NCBI GenBank assembly: GCA_017519405.1
Contig: JAFWSH010000036.1
Coordinates: 1 to 64,000 of the forward strand
DNA length: 64,000 nt
Origin: Clostridia bacterium
Lineage (GTDB): Bacteria; Bacillota; Clostridia; Christensenellales; Aristaeellaceae
Direction of reading: 5' to 3'
This document shows, piece by piece, positions 34,315 through 43,021 of the stretch. The translations under genes were made by a program, and so were the position numbers. Below the pieces are notes generated by a model. It saw only the letters and a program-made list of their open reading frames with translations, ran no database searches and was not told the DNA's origin. Numbering within the stretch: the stretch's first letter is position 1; every line of letters starts with the position of its first letter.

Positions 34315-34674
34315 TTATCCCAGCAGGGCCGTGCCGGCCAGGCCGCCTGCAAAGGCCGCCTCCAGAAGCACCTGCGTGGTGTTGACCGCCGCCAGGAAGC
34401 CCGGCAGGCCGGTGGCCGTCCCCCGTACCGCCAGCGCCTGGGCAATCAGGAGCGCCGCCAGCAGCAGCGCCGGCACCAGCAGCAGCCGGCGGAAGGGCAC
34501 ATGACCCCGGGCTTCCCCGGCCGCCATGGGGAAGACCGCCACCGCCAGTCCGCCCAGGAAGCCCAGAGCCGCGGTTCCCCAGAACCCCAGCCCGGACAGC
34601 CAGCCGGACAGCGCCAGCAGAATGCCCAGGCAGATCAGGGGCAGCAGGATCACCATCAGTTTCCGAAGAAGCAC
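34315..34674 (-). CDS. Small four-helix membrane protein
   Basis: 119 residues, nearly all hydrophobic, with four predicted transmembrane helices separated by EARGHVPFRR and other short basic loops. The start is GTG, which follows the trmD stop by a few bases with GGGGGAG upstream, so it is translationally coupled. No family recognised. Position between trmD and smsC is unusual. Confidence 0.7.
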   Translation of the reverse strand: MLLRKLMVILLPLICLGILLALSGWLSGLGFWGTAALGFLGGLAVAVFPMAAGEARGHVPFRRLLLVPALLLAALLIAQALAVRGTATGLPGFLAAVNTTQVLLEAAFAGGLAGTALLG

Positions 34675-34678
34675 GTCC

Positions 34679-35434
34679 TCACTCCCCCTTTTCCTCCTGC
34701 TCCTCCAGCCGGATGCCCTGCGCCGCCAGGAACGCCCTGTCCCGGGCCGTCAGCTCCGCCGCCTCCAGCAGATCCGGCCGGAACCGGGCCGTGGCCAGCA
34801 GGGACTGTTCCCTGCGCCAGGCGGCGATCCTGGCGTGGTCCCCGTTCAGCAGCACCTCCGGCACCTCCAGGCCGTTCCACTCCCTGGGGCGGGTGAACTG
34901 GGGATACTCCAGGAGTCCCCCGGAGAAGGACTCCTCCTCGGCGCTCTCCGATGAGCCCAGCACACCGGGGATGAACCGCGCCACGCAGTCCGTCAGCACC
35001 ATGGCCGCCAGCTCGCCGCCGGTGAGAATGTAGTCGCCGATGGAGATCTCCTCGTCCACACAGGTGTCCAGCGCCCGCTGGTCCACCCCCTCATAGTGTC
35101 CGCACAGCAGCACCAGGCGCTCCTCCCGGGCCAGCTCCCGGGCCAGGGCGGTGGTGAGCTTTTTCCCCCGGGGACCCAGATAGATCCGGCGTCCGTGGAA
35201 ATCCTCCCCGCACACGGCGGCCATGGCGTCCGCGATGGGCTGCACCATCATCACCATGCCCGCACCGCCGCCGAAGGGGTAGTCGTCGGTGTTCTTGTGC
35301 TTCATGGCGGAGAAGGGGCGGATGTCCGTGGGGCGGACGTCCAGCAAGCCCAGCTCCCGGGCCCGGCCCAGAATGCTGGTATTCAGCACGCTGTCAAACA
35401 TCCCGGGGAAGATTGTGAGGATGTCAATCCTCAT
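34679..35434 (-). CDS. trmD: tRNA (guanine-N1)-methyltransferase
   Basis: 251 residues. It methylates G37 next to the anticodon, preventing frameshifts. The SPOUT knot motifs LLCGHYEGVDQRALD and EISIGDYILTGGELAAM and the N-terminal block DILTIFPGMFDSVL are diagnostic. Its start overlaps the end of rimM by 11 bp, the usual rimM-trmD coupling. rpsP, the KH-domain gene and rplS, the usual neighbours, are absent. Confidence 0.97.
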   Translation of the reverse strand: MRIDILTIFPGMFDSVLNTSILGRARELGLLDVRPTDIRPFSAMKHKNTDDYPFGGGAGMVMMVQPIADAMAAVCGEDFHGRRIYLGPRGKKLTTALARELAREERLVLLCGHYEGVDQRALDTCVDEEISIGDYILTGGELAAMVLTDCVARFIPGVLGSSESAEEESFSGGLLEYPQFTRPREWNGLEVPEVLLNGDHARIAAWRREQSLLATARFRPDLLEAAELTARDRAFLAAQGIRLEEQEEKGE

Positions 35435-35951
35435 ACACAGCCACCTCTTGCAGCCGCGCCGCATCGACGCGGATCAGATTGTTGGCCACATCCTTCTCCA
35501 CAAACACCGTGGGCAGGTTCGGGGCCATCATGGTGCTGCCCCCGGGGGTGCGGAAGACCCAGACGTCCGTGGGGCCGTGCTGCAGCACCTCCGTCAGCAC
35601 GCCTACGGGCTTTCCCTCCCCGTCCTGCGCCTCGCAGCCCAGGAGATCGGCGATGTAGTACATCCCCGGAGGCAGCGGCTCCGCATGGGCCCGGTCAATG
35701 TAGAGGCACGCATCCCGCAGCTTCTCCACATCCTCCGGCGCTGCACATCCGCCCAGGGTGAGGTACACAAACCCGTCGTGCACCCGGCTGCAGCGGGAGG
35801 CCACCGGCTCATAGGCGTCCCCCCGCTTCAGATACAGGGTGTCCCAGCGCTTGAATGCCTCCGGGTCCCGGGCGTAGGGCCTGACCTTGGCCTCCCCCCG
35901 CACCCCCTGGGGACGCAGCACCTCCCCGATCAGGAAATACGCTGTGATCAT
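35424..35951 (-). CDS. rimM: Ribosome maturation factor RimM
   Basis: 175 residues. RimM N-terminal beta-barrel (IGEVLRPQGVRGEAKV) and PRC-barrel C-terminus (YYIADLLGCEAQD, then MMAPNLPTVFV). It helps assemble the 30S head around S19. GGAGGACAAG precedes the ATG. It follows the VanY-like gene by 31 bp. Confidence 0.95.
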   Translation of the reverse strand: MITAYFLIGEVLRPQGVRGEAKVRPYARDPEAFKRWDTLYLKRGDAYEPVASRCSRVHDGFVYLTLGGCAAPEDVEKLRDACLYIDRAHAEPLPPGMYYIADLLGCEAQDGEGKPVGVLTEVLQHGPTDVWVFRTPGGSTMMAPNLPTVFVEKDVANNLIRVDAARLQEVAVYED

Positions 35952-35982
35952 CTTGTCCTCCGATTCCTGCCGGCCCCGCGCT

Positions 35983-37086
35983 TCACGGCGTGCCGTACTT
36001 CTCCACATATTCCTCCAGGCAGAGGTTTTCCCGGTGCATGATCTCCGCGTGGGGCTGTCCCACCCAGCGGTAGTGCCAGGCCTCCGCCGAAAAGCCGGTG
36101 ATGCTGCGCTTCTCCTTGGTGTAGCGGAGGATAAAGCCGTACTCCCAGCAGTGGGCCGAGATCCACTTGTACTGTTTTGTGCCGGAGAAGCTCTTCCCCG
36201 GCACCGTAATGTCGAAGCAGACCCCTAAGTGGTGCTCCGATGTGCCGGGATCCGCCACCGTGTTCTTCGCCGCCTGTTTCGCCTTGGCGGCGCTCAGGCC
36301 GTTGCTCTTCATCAGGTCTTTGACCTTGTTGTCCATGAGCCGCTGCTGATAGGCCACGTCCCGGTAGGCGGCGCTGATCTGCCAGTTGCCGATGCCCTCC
36401 GCCTCCGCGGCCCTGAGCATCACCATCAGCGCATCCACCGCCTCCCGCTCGGCCCATGTGTCGGCGTACTTGATCTTCACCACCGCGCTGTCGCAGTAGC
36501 TGTTCATCTCCACCAGGTCATACTGCCGATAGCCCTCCGGCAGCGGCTGTTTGCGGTTCACCACCAGCGGCAGCCCGTCCGGGCGGATATAGCCTTTTGC
36601 GGACCCGCCGGGCACCGGGGTGGGCGACGGGGTGGGAACCGGGGTGGGGGTGGGCAGGGCGGAGGGCGCAGCATCGCTGTAGAGTACCGCACAGGTCGCC
36701 TCCCCGGCCAGCCCGTCCGCCGCCAGCCCGGCGGCCTGCTGGAAGCGCATCACCGCCTCCTCGGTTCCGCCGCCGAACTGCCCGTCGATGCTGCCCTGAT
36801 AATAGCCCAGCTCCTGCAGCCGCTGCTGTAGCCGGATGACCTCCTCCCCCCGGCTGCCGTTTCTCAGGGCCGGCGCCGGGGTGGGGGCCGAGGGATCAGG
36901 TGTTGTCACCATAACATTGCCGTAGAAAGGCGCGGGGGTGGGCGTGGCGTTCCGCTCCCGGACCACCTGCGGCACCAGGCCGAAGGTCCGGACCGCCAGC
37001 AGCACCAGCAGCACGGCGGCCGCCGCCAGCAGCGCCATGACTGCCACGGTTTTCACCGGCACGGGGCGCTTTGGGGATCCCGCCAT
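35983..37086 (-). CDS. Membrane-anchored D-Ala-D-Ala carboxypeptidase, VanY type, with peptidoglycan-binding domain
   Basis: 367 residues. An N-terminal membrane anchor (about 12-32) is followed by a Pro/Thr spacer, a PG_binding_1 domain (about 75-130, LQQRLQELGYYQGSIDGQFG), a second Pro/Thr spacer (TPTPVPTPSPTP), and an M15B peptidase domain. Zinc ligands are in SEHHLGVCFDI and the catalytic EAWHYR motif. It trims the terminal D-Ala of peptidoglycan stem peptides outside the cell. AAAGGAG lies before the ATG at 37086. It is encoded between surE and rimM. Confidence 0.92.
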   Translation of the reverse strand: MAGSPKRPVPVKTVAVMALLAAAAVLLVLLAVRTFGLVPQVVRERNATPTPAPFYGNVMVTTPDPSAPTPAPALRNGSRGEEVIRLQQRLQELGYYQGSIDGQFGGGTEEAVMRFQQAAGLAADGLAGEATCAVLYSDAAPSALPTPTPVPTPSPTPVPGGSAKGYIRPDGLPLVVNRKQPLPEGYRQYDLVEMNSYCDSAVVKIKYADTWAEREAVDALMVMLRAAEAEGIGNWQISAAYRDVAYQQRLMDNKVKDLMKSNGLSAAKAKQAAKNTVADPGTSEHHLGVCFDITVPGKSFSGTKQYKWISAHCWEYGFILRYTKEKRSITGFSAEAWHYRWVGQPHAEIMHRENLCLEEYVEKYGTP

Positions 37087-37120
37087 GCTGCTCGCTCCTT
37101 TCCATATGCTGTCCGGGGCC

Positions 37121-37882
37121 TCAGGGGGCCACGGGGAAATCCCGCCAGGGGGTCTGGTCACAGGGTTCCGGGGTCAGGAAGGTGAGGGTGATCCAGTTCT
37201 CCAGCAGCAGCGCCAGATCGCTCTCCGGCTCCTTCTCCCGGTCCCACTGGGTTTCCATGGGCTTGAGCCAGTAGGTGGTCTGTCCCCGGGGGCCGTCGTA
37301 GCGCTCGTAGCCGTCCCGGTACATCAGGTGGCAGATGCTGCAGACCCGGGCGCCGCGGATGTCCTCCACCCGGCAGGCGGGGGTGTTCAGGTTGCAGACG
37401 CTCTGGGGCGGCACATCCGCCGTGACCAGCTTCTCCGCCGTGCGGATGGCGTACTCCGCCGTGAAGGCCCGCATCTCCGGCGGCGCACTGGTCTCCGTGG
37501 ACACCGCCAGCGCCCTGCCACGGTCGAAGGCCGCCTCCCGGGCTGCCCCCACCGTGCCGGACACATAGGTGGCCAGGCCGATGTTGTAGCCCTGGTTGAT
37601 CCCGCTGATCACCAGGTCCACCGGCCCCTCCGCCAGGGCATACAGGCCAAGGCGGGTGCAGTCCACCGGCGTGCCCTCCACCTGCCAGGCCGCGTCAGCG
37701 CCCGGCATCTCCCCCCGGTGCACCGTGAGGGGGTTGGTGATGGTGAAGCAGTGGGACTTGCCGCTCTGCTGCGTGGCCGGCGCCACCACCGTCACCCGGT
37801 GGCCGCGCCCTGCCGCTGCCCGGCAGAGCATTTGAAGCTCGGGGCTCTGGAATCCGTCGTCATTCACCAGCAGAAAGTGCAC
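37121..37882 (-). CDS. surE: 5'/3'-nucleotidase SurE
   Basis: 253 residues. SurE hydrolyses nucleoside monophosphates and short polyphosphate with divalent metal. The N-terminal metal motif is LLVNDDG, followed by PATQQSGKSH and SGINQGYNIG, all standard. I chose the GTG at 37882 because GGGAGGGG lies 5-7 nt upstream and it places the NDDG motif at the usual distance; an in-frame ATG eight to ten codons earlier is possible. It is first in the seven-gene minus-strand operon. Confidence 0.93.
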   Translation of the reverse strand: MHFLLVNDDGFQSPELQMLCRAAAGRGHRVTVVAPATQQSGKSHCFTITNPLTVHRGEMPGADAAWQVEGTPVDCTRLGLYALAEGPVDLVISGINQGYNIGLATYVSGTVGAAREAAFDRGRALAVSTETSAPPEMRAFTAEYAIRTAEKLVTADVPPQSVCNLNTPACRVEDIRGARVCSICHLMYRDGYERYDGPRGQTTYWLKPMETQWDREKEPESDLALLLENWITLTFLTPEPCDQTPWRDFPVAP

Positions 37883-37910
37883 AGGCACCCCTCCCTCTCT
37901 CAGCCCCATG

Positions 37911-37939
37911 AGCATAACGGAATTCAGGGGGTTTGTCAA
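37911..37939 (-). promoter_or_regulatory. surE operon promoter
   Basis: -35 TTGACA and -10 TATGCT on the minus strand with 17-bp spacing. Its -35 box lies 1 bp from that of the divergent plus-strand promoter. Confidence 0.75.
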
Positions 37940-37940
37940 C

Positions 37941-37969
37941 TTGCATTGCCCCGCGGCGGATGCTATAAT
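37941..37969 (+). promoter_or_regulatory. Promoter of plus-strand RNA methyltransferase
   Basis: -35 TTGCAT and -10 TATAAT, 17-bp spacer. The predicted transcript starts near 37976, giving a leader of about 35 nt. Confidence 0.75.
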
Positions 37970-38009
37970 AGCGGCGATGATACGCCTGCACGGCATGTTC
38001 GGAGGTCCC

Positions 38010-38912
38010 ATGCATCCACTTGTTCCGCCCTTCCTCTCCCAGGCACTGACCGCCCGGTACGGTGCCGAAATGGCGGAGGAGATCTGCGCCGGCTTCCTGA
38101 CCCGGCGTCCGGTTACCTTCCGCATCAACACCCTCAAGGCCACGGCGGAGGAGGCAGACGCCGCCCTGGCGGAGGCCGGCGTGGCTGTCCGGCCCGTGCC
38201 CTGGTACGGGGACGCCCGGATCGCCGACGGCGCCCTGGAGCGCGATCTGCAGGCCCTCCCCCTCTACACGGAGGGCAAAATCTACCTGCAGAGCCTGTCC
38301 GCCATGGTGCCGGCGCTGCTGATGCCGCTGGAGGGCAGCCCGTCGGTGCTTGACATGTGCGCTGCACCCGGCGGCAAGAGCACCCAGATGGCCGCTCTCT
38401 CCGGCGGCTCCATCTCCCTGACCTGCTGCGAGCGGGATGCGCTCCGGGCCCAGCGGCTCCGCCACAACCTGGCGCTGCAAGGCGCGGGGCGGGCGGTGGT
38501 GATGAACACGGACGCCCGCCGGCTGGACCCCCTGTTCCGCTTTGACGCCATCCTCCTGGACGCTCCCTGCACCGGCTCCGGCACCCTGGTGCTGGACGGA
38601 TCGCAGCCGCCCCGGCGGATGGAACCCGCCTGGGTCAGCAAAACCGTGGCCACCCAGAAGGCGCTGATGAAGCGTGCCCTGCAGGCCCTTCGGCCCGGCG
38701 GCACCCTGGTCTATGCCACCTGCTCCATTCTCCGGGAGGAGAATGAGGAGGTGGTGCAGACCGCCCTGGACGCCGGCGCCCGGCTGCTGCCTGTGGATCC
38801 CGCCTGGGAGAGCCGGCTGCCCACCCTGCCGGTGAGCCTGCCGGGCTGCCTGTGCATCCGGCCCACCGGGCTGTATGAAGGCTTTTTCGCCGCCCGCCTG
38901 CAGAAGCAGTGA
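38010..38912 (+). CDS. Sun/RsmF-family RNA m5C methyltransferase, short form
   Basis: 300 residues. The SAM-binding motif is DMCAAPGGKSTQMAAL, and the two catalytic cysteines are in DAPCTGSGTL and YATCSILREENE, so a 5-methylcytosine enzyme on rRNA or tRNA. It lacks both the NusB-like domain of RsmB and the C-terminal RNA-binding domain of RsmF. The start at 38010 has GGAGGT only three bases away; ATGs at 37978 and 37995 are alternatives without a ribosome binding site. It converges on a longer paralog. Confidence 0.88.
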   Translation: MHPLVPPFLSQALTARYGAEMAEEICAGFLTRRPVTFRINTLKATAEEADAALAEAGVAVRPVPWYGDARIADGALERDLQALPLYTEGKIYLQSLSAMVPALLMPLEGSPSVLDMCAAPGGKSTQMAALSGGSISLTCCERDALRAQRLRHNLALQGAGRAVVMNTDARRLDPLFRFDAILLDAPCTGSGTLVLDGSQPPRRMEPAWVSKTVATQKALMKRALQALRPGGTLVYATCSILREENEEVVQTALDAGARLLPVDPAWESRLPTLPVSLPGCLCIRPTGLYEGFFAARLQKQ

Positions 38913-38927
38913 CCCTCTGATCCCATC

Positions 38928-38949
38928 GGCCGCGCCTGCGGCCTTTTCT
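38928..38949 (+). terminator. Terminator between convergent methyltransferase genes
   Basis: GGCCGC/GCGGCC stem, 4-nt loop, then TTTTCTTA on the plus strand. Confidence 0.8.
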
Positions 38950-40262
38950 TATGGGTAGGGTCTGCGCAGGCCCTTGGGGTAGTGGTTTTTCAGCACACCG
39001 CCGGTGGCCTTGCCCCACCCCAGGGGCAGGCCGGACAGAACCGGCAGCACCCAGCCCGCCGTCTCTTCCGCAATGCGCAGCGTCTCGCCGGCCTGATAGC
39101 GCCGCGCCTCCTCCTCTGTCACCGTCACCCGCGGGCAGACCGGCGGCAGGCTGCTCACCGCCCAGGCGTGGTCCGGCAGGAAGCGGCCGTTCCGCACGCT
39201 CCCCAGGTGGAGGCCGCAGCGGAGCACCTGCAGGCCTGCCAGGTCCGGAAGCTCCGGCAGGAGGATCAGGCTGTCCCCAAACAGGCCGTCCGGCACCGGC
39301 GCCTCCGGGAAGGCCTCCGCCAGCGCGTGCCGCTGCGTCCGGTCGGGCACCCGGGGATGCCCGTCCGGCGGCATCCGGCCCGGCGCATCCCCCTTCCGGC
39401 GCATCAGGGCGCAGAACTGCCCCTCTCCGGGCATGCGGTGGGGGTAGCAGGTGAGCATACCTTCCGGCCCCGTGGCGCCCGGCAGGGCAAAGGGCTGCAG
39501 CTCGAAATCCGGGTGGGATGCCAGGAAAGCCTCCACCTGGTCCCGGTTCTCCGTGTCGTTCAGGGTGCAGGTGGCGTAGACCAGCCTGCCGCCGGGGCGC
39601 ACCATCCGGGCTGCGGCGCCGAGGATCCCGGCCTGCCGCTGAGCGCAGCCCGCCGGGGACTGGGGCGTCCACTCCCCCCGGCTCTCCGGCACCCGCCGGA
39701 ACATGCCCTCCCCCGAGCAGGGCGCGTCCACCATCACCGCGTCGAAGGCCTCCGGCCAGCGCCGGGCCAGATCATCGGGCCAGGCACAGGTGACGACGGC
39801 GTTGACGACCCCCATCCGCTCCACATTGCGGGAGAGCACCTGGGCCCGGCTGTGCACCGGCTCATTGCACACCAGGAGCCCCCGTCCCCTCATCATGGCC
39901 GCCATCTGGGTGGATTTTCCCCCGGGGGCAGCGCACAGGTCCAGCACCCGCTCCCCCGGCCGGGGCGTCAGCACGGCGGCCGGCAGCATGGCGCTGGGCT
40001 CCTGGATATAGCACGCGCCGGCCTCGTGGAGGGGATGGGCGCCGATCCGGGATTCCTCCGCCAGAAAGTACGCGTCCCCGGCCCAGGGGATCGGGTCGCC
40101 CAGGCCCTCCGGGGCGGTTCCCGCCGGCAGCGGCTTCAGGGTGTTCAGCCGGATGCCCCGCCGGGCCGGTTCCCCGTAGCACGCAAGAAAGGCGGGCAGC
40201 TCTTCTCCCAGCTGCTCCGCCATTCTTCTGATAAACATCTCCGGCAGGGACTGTTCGATCAT
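38949..40262 (-). CDS. RsmF-like rRNA m5C methyltransferase
   Basis: 437 residues. Rossmann methyltransferase (about 1-280) with DLCAAPGGKSTQMAAMM, DAPCSGEGMFRR and YATCTLNDTENRDQ, followed by a C-terminal PUA-like RNA-binding region (about 300-437, ending GLPLGWGKATGGVLKNHYPKG), the architecture of RsmF/YebU. Substrate is likely a 16S rRNA cytosine. Its ATG overlaps the stop of the upstream gene (ATGA), so it is coupled to the cdaA-cdaR operon. Confidence 0.9.
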   Translation of the reverse strand: MIEQSLPEMFIRRMAEQLGEELPAFLACYGEPARRGIRLNTLKPLPAGTAPEGLGDPIPWAGDAYFLAEESRIGAHPLHEAGACYIQEPSAMLPAAVLTPRPGERVLDLCAAPGGKSTQMAAMMRGRGLLVCNEPVHSRAQVLSRNVERMGVVNAVVTCAWPDDLARRWPEAFDAVMVDAPCSGEGMFRRVPESRGEWTPQSPAGCAQRQAGILGAAARMVRPGGRLVYATCTLNDTENRDQVEAFLASHPDFELQPFALPGATGPEGMLTCYPHRMPGEGQFCALMRRKGDAPGRMPPDGHPRVPDRTQRHALAEAFPEAPVPDGLFGDSLILLPELPDLAGLQVLRCGLHLGSVRNGRFLPDHAWAVSSLPPVCPRVTVTEEEARRYQAGETLRIAEETAGWVLPVLSGLPLGWGKATGGVLKNHYPKGLRRPYP

Positions 40263-40783
40263 CCGGGATTCCTCCGTCTGCGCCGCCTGGGCGGGGGATT
40301 GTCCGCCTCTGTTCCGTAAAGTCTTGTCTCCTCCGGCTCCTCGGGGACAGGCGGTTCCTCCGGAAGAGAGGGCTGCTCGGCTTCGGCCTCCTGCGGCCTG
40401 TTCTCCGCGAAGTACGCCCTGCGGCGCCGCCGGGTTCCGGCCGGCAGTTGAGGCGGTGTCTCCGTCTCCTCCGGTGCCGGCAGCAGCACCTGAGGCGCCG
40501 GGGTTTCTTCGGCCGCCTCATCCTCCCCGGAAGACCGGCCTTCCCGCAGGCGTCTGAGGAAACTGCTCCAGACCTTGTATGGCCGCCAGCGCAGGAGGTA
40601 GACCGCGAAATCCGCCAGCACCCCCACAATGCACAGCACCAGCAGGATCCCCTTCCAGTGCTCCGCGATGAAGCGGAGGAAGGTGCCCGTGTTCTCGCCG
40701 CTCACCAGCTGCCACACCGAGGAGGCCAGCCCGCGGACCCAGCCCAGCATGGTGGAGAGCGCAGCGGTCAGATAGCCGTTCAT
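40259..40783 (-). CDS. Single-pass membrane protein of unknown function
   Basis: 174 residues. One transmembrane helix at about 46-64 (ILLVLCIVGVLADFAVYLL) after an amphipathic N-terminus, then a long disordered tail alternating acidic Pro/Glu stretches (EEPPVPEEPEE) and Arg clusters (TRRRRRAYF and a final RRRRRR). The tail resembles those of cytoskeletal or division accessory proteins, but nothing more can be said. GGAGGG precedes the ATG. It sits between cdaR and an RsmF-like gene, with 28 bp and 4-bp overlap. Confidence 0.7.
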   Translation of the reverse strand: MNGYLTAALSTMLGWVRGLASSVWQLVSGENTGTFLRFIAEHWKGILLVLCIVGVLADFAVYLLRWRPYKVWSSFLRRLREGRSSGEDEAAEETPAPQVLLPAPEETETPPQLPAGTRRRRRAYFAENRPQEAEAEQPSLPEEPPVPEEPEETRLYGTEADNPPPRRRRRRNPG

Positions 40784-40811
40784 AGCGCCCTCCTTTCCGC
40801 GTTGCCGCCTT

Positions 40812-42143
40812 TTATTTCGCCTCCACCGTCAATGTCACGGCGGCGGGCGTCACCGTGCCGGTCCAGTTGCCTGTGTTGTCCCCGGCCACGCTGCACTGCA
40901 CCGGCAGTTCATACACACCTTCCGTCAGACCCGTGGCGTCCACATAGAGCTTGACGTCGCTCAGCCGCAGCCCCACCAGCCGCAGGAGCTCTCCCTCCAG
41001 GTCCACGTCTCCCGCCCGCAGCGAGAGGCTGCCCGTGTATCCATCCCCCAGCCCGACCAGTTCGATCCGAACGCCGCGGAAGATCCGGCTGGAGATCACC
41101 GGTCCGATCTCCACCGCCACGGTGACGCTGTCCTGGCTGAGGTAGGTCAGTTCCGCCGGCTTGCGGATCTTGATCTGCCGGTTTACCGAGGCGTCCAGCC
41201 CCGAGACATCCACCGCCGCCTCGGTATAGAGGGCGTCCAGCTGCGCCAGCATCTCGTTGGCGCCGGCCGCCACCACTGTCTCAGGCGTGATGGTTACCTT
41301 CTTGATCTCATAGCCCTGGGCGGGAGTGCCCGTCACCAGTCCGAGGGTGCTGAGGTTCAGGGTCTTCTGGGGCAGCATGGTCTGCTCCAGTACGATGGAG
41401 TCAATCAGCACCGACTCGCTGGTGACCGTCAGGAAATCGTCGTCCACCGTCTCACCGGCGGCATCCACCAGGCGGAAGGGCACCGCGGTGCGGACGCTGC
41501 CCTCCTGGGTGGGCAGGGTGTCCAGGGTGAGCATGGCCTCCGCCCGGACAATCCGCGTAACCACGGAGCGGGGGCCGGAGACCGCCAGCACCGGCGGGTC
41601 CTGGGTGGCCTGGGTGGCATACCAGCCCTCCGGCAGCTGACCCACGGCCTCCACCGTCACCGGGATCCGGTAGCGGGTGATATAGTCCTCCACCTTCACG
41701 GTGATGGTGGGCGGAATGACCTCCACCACGCTGCCGTAGGCCGTGGAGTTGGTGGTCAAAATCCTGACCTCCTGGGTTCCGGAGGCATTGATGCGGCTCA
41801 GGTCAATCCGCGGGTTGTAGGTTGCCGCCGTAGCGCTCTGGTATTGCCCCTGGGGAATATCCGCCCGGATGGTGACCGTCCCAAGGGACTCCAGCCCCTC
41901 GGTGACCACGTATCCGTTGCGGCGGATGGAGTCGCTGCCCACAATGGACACCACCCCGTCCGTCATGACCTTCTCCCGTGTCAGCGTGGGGTCCTGGGTG
42001 ATCAGCATGGCCCAGAGAATCAGGGCCAGCGCCAGGGAGACCAGCTTCAGCAGGCCGTTGTGGCGTATCATCCGCCACAGGGTCTGCAGGGCAAGGCGGA
42101 ACTTGCCGGGGCGGTTTTCTTTCTTGCTCTGCTGCTCGCTCAC
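40812..42143 (-). CDS. cdaR: CdaR, regulator of diadenylate cyclase (YbbR repeats)
   Basis: 443 residues. N-terminal transmembrane helix (about 32-50, LLKLVSLALALILWAMLI) and four extracytoplasmic YbbR-like repeats, each with a PATVxV-like strand (PPTITVKVEDY, TPETVVAAG). CdaR binds CdaA and alters c-di-AMP synthesis. Its start overlaps cdaA by 4 bp. The usual third gene, glmM, is missing. Confidence 0.9.
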   Translation of the reverse strand: MSEQQSKKENRPGKFRLALQTLWRMIRHNGLLKLVSLALALILWAMLITQDPTLTREKVMTDGVVSIVGSDSIRRNGYVVTEGLESLGTVTIRADIPQGQYQSATAATYNPRIDLSRINASGTQEVRILTTNSTAYGSVVEVIPPTITVKVEDYITRYRIPVTVEAVGQLPEGWYATQATQDPPVLAVSGPRSVVTRIVRAEAMLTLDTLPTQEGSVRTAVPFRLVDAAGETVDDDFLTVTSESVLIDSIVLEQTMLPQKTLNLSTLGLVTGTPAQGYEIKKVTITPETVVAAGANEMLAQLDALYTEAAVDVSGLDASVNRQIKIRKPAELTYLSQDSVTVAVEIGPVISSRIFRGVRIELVGLGDGYTGSLSLRAGDVDLEGELLRLVGLRLSDVKLYVDATGLTEGVYELPVQCSVAGDNTGNWTGTVTPAAVTLTVEAK

Positions 42144-42988
42144 GGCTCTTCCTCCTGCACGGGATGCTGCTTTTTGAAAAGGTTCCTGAAGGAGAAGGCC
42201 GGCTCATGGTAGAGGCCTTCCAGCACGCGCCGCAGGGAGTCCGCGTCGTGGTGCCGGGTGAGCCGCCCCTGCTGGGCCACCGACATGATGCCCGTCTCCT
42301 CCGACACGATCAGCACCACCGCATCCGTCACCTCGGAGATGGCAATGGACGCCCGGTGCCGGGTACCCAGGTCACGGTCCACGCTGGTGTCGTCCGTCAC
42401 CGGCAGAATGCAGGCGCCGGCCATCACCCGGGTGCCCCGGATGATCACCGCGCCGTCGTGCAGGGGGGTGTTGGGCTCAAAGATATTCTCCAGCAGCGGC
42501 GCCGAAATCAGCCCGTCGATGGCGGTGCCGGTTCTCATCACGTCGTTCAGGCCGGTCTGGCGCTCAAACACCAGCAGGGCACCCACCCGGCGCCGGCTCA
42601 GGTCCGTCATGCACTGGATAATCTCCCGGATGATCCGCTCCCGCTCCTCCGTCTCGCTGTGCCAGCTTCTGCGGGTGCCCCGCCCCAGGGATTCCAGCGC
42701 CTTGCGCAGTTCCGGCTGGAACAGGATGATCAGCACCAGGGCGCCGTTGTTCAGCAGGGCCATCAGCATCCAGTTCAGGGAGGTCAGGCCCAGCATGGTG
42801 GACACGCCGGTGGCCAGCAGCAAAAAGACCAGGCCCTTGAGCACGGCGCTGCCCCGGGTCTGCCTTGTCAGCAGAATGATCTCGTAAATGATGACGGACA
42901 CAATCAGAATGTCCAGTACGTCAATCCAGCTGATCCGGTGGGTCACATTCCAGACCGCCAGTTCCAATGTCTGCCAGAATGAGGTCAA
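42140..42988 (-). CDS. cdaA: Diadenylate cyclase CdaA
   Basis: 282 residues. Three N-terminal transmembrane helices (within 25-100) and a DAC domain with the catalytic DGA (TPLHDGAVII) and RHR (GTRHRAS) motifs. It makes c-di-AMP, which controls potassium and osmolyte transport and cell wall homeostasis. The start codon is TTG with GGTGA six bases upstream. It leads the cdaA-cdaR-membrane protein-RsmF operon. Confidence 0.95.
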   Translation of the reverse strand: MTSFWQTLELAVWNVTHRISWIDVLDILIVSVIIYEIILLTRQTRGSAVLKGLVFLLLATGVSTMLGLTSLNWMLMALLNNGALVLIILFQPELRKALESLGRGTRRSWHSETEERERIIREIIQCMTDLSRRRVGALLVFERQTGLNDVMRTGTAIDGLISAPLLENIFEPNTPLHDGAVIIRGTRVMAGACILPVTDDTSVDRDLGTRHRASIAISEVTDAVVLIVSEETGIMSVAQQGRLTRHHDADSLRRVLEGLYHEPAFSFRNLFKKQHPVQEEEP

Positions 42989-43021
42989 GCTCTGTCACCG
43001 CTTTCCTGCCTTCTCACGATT

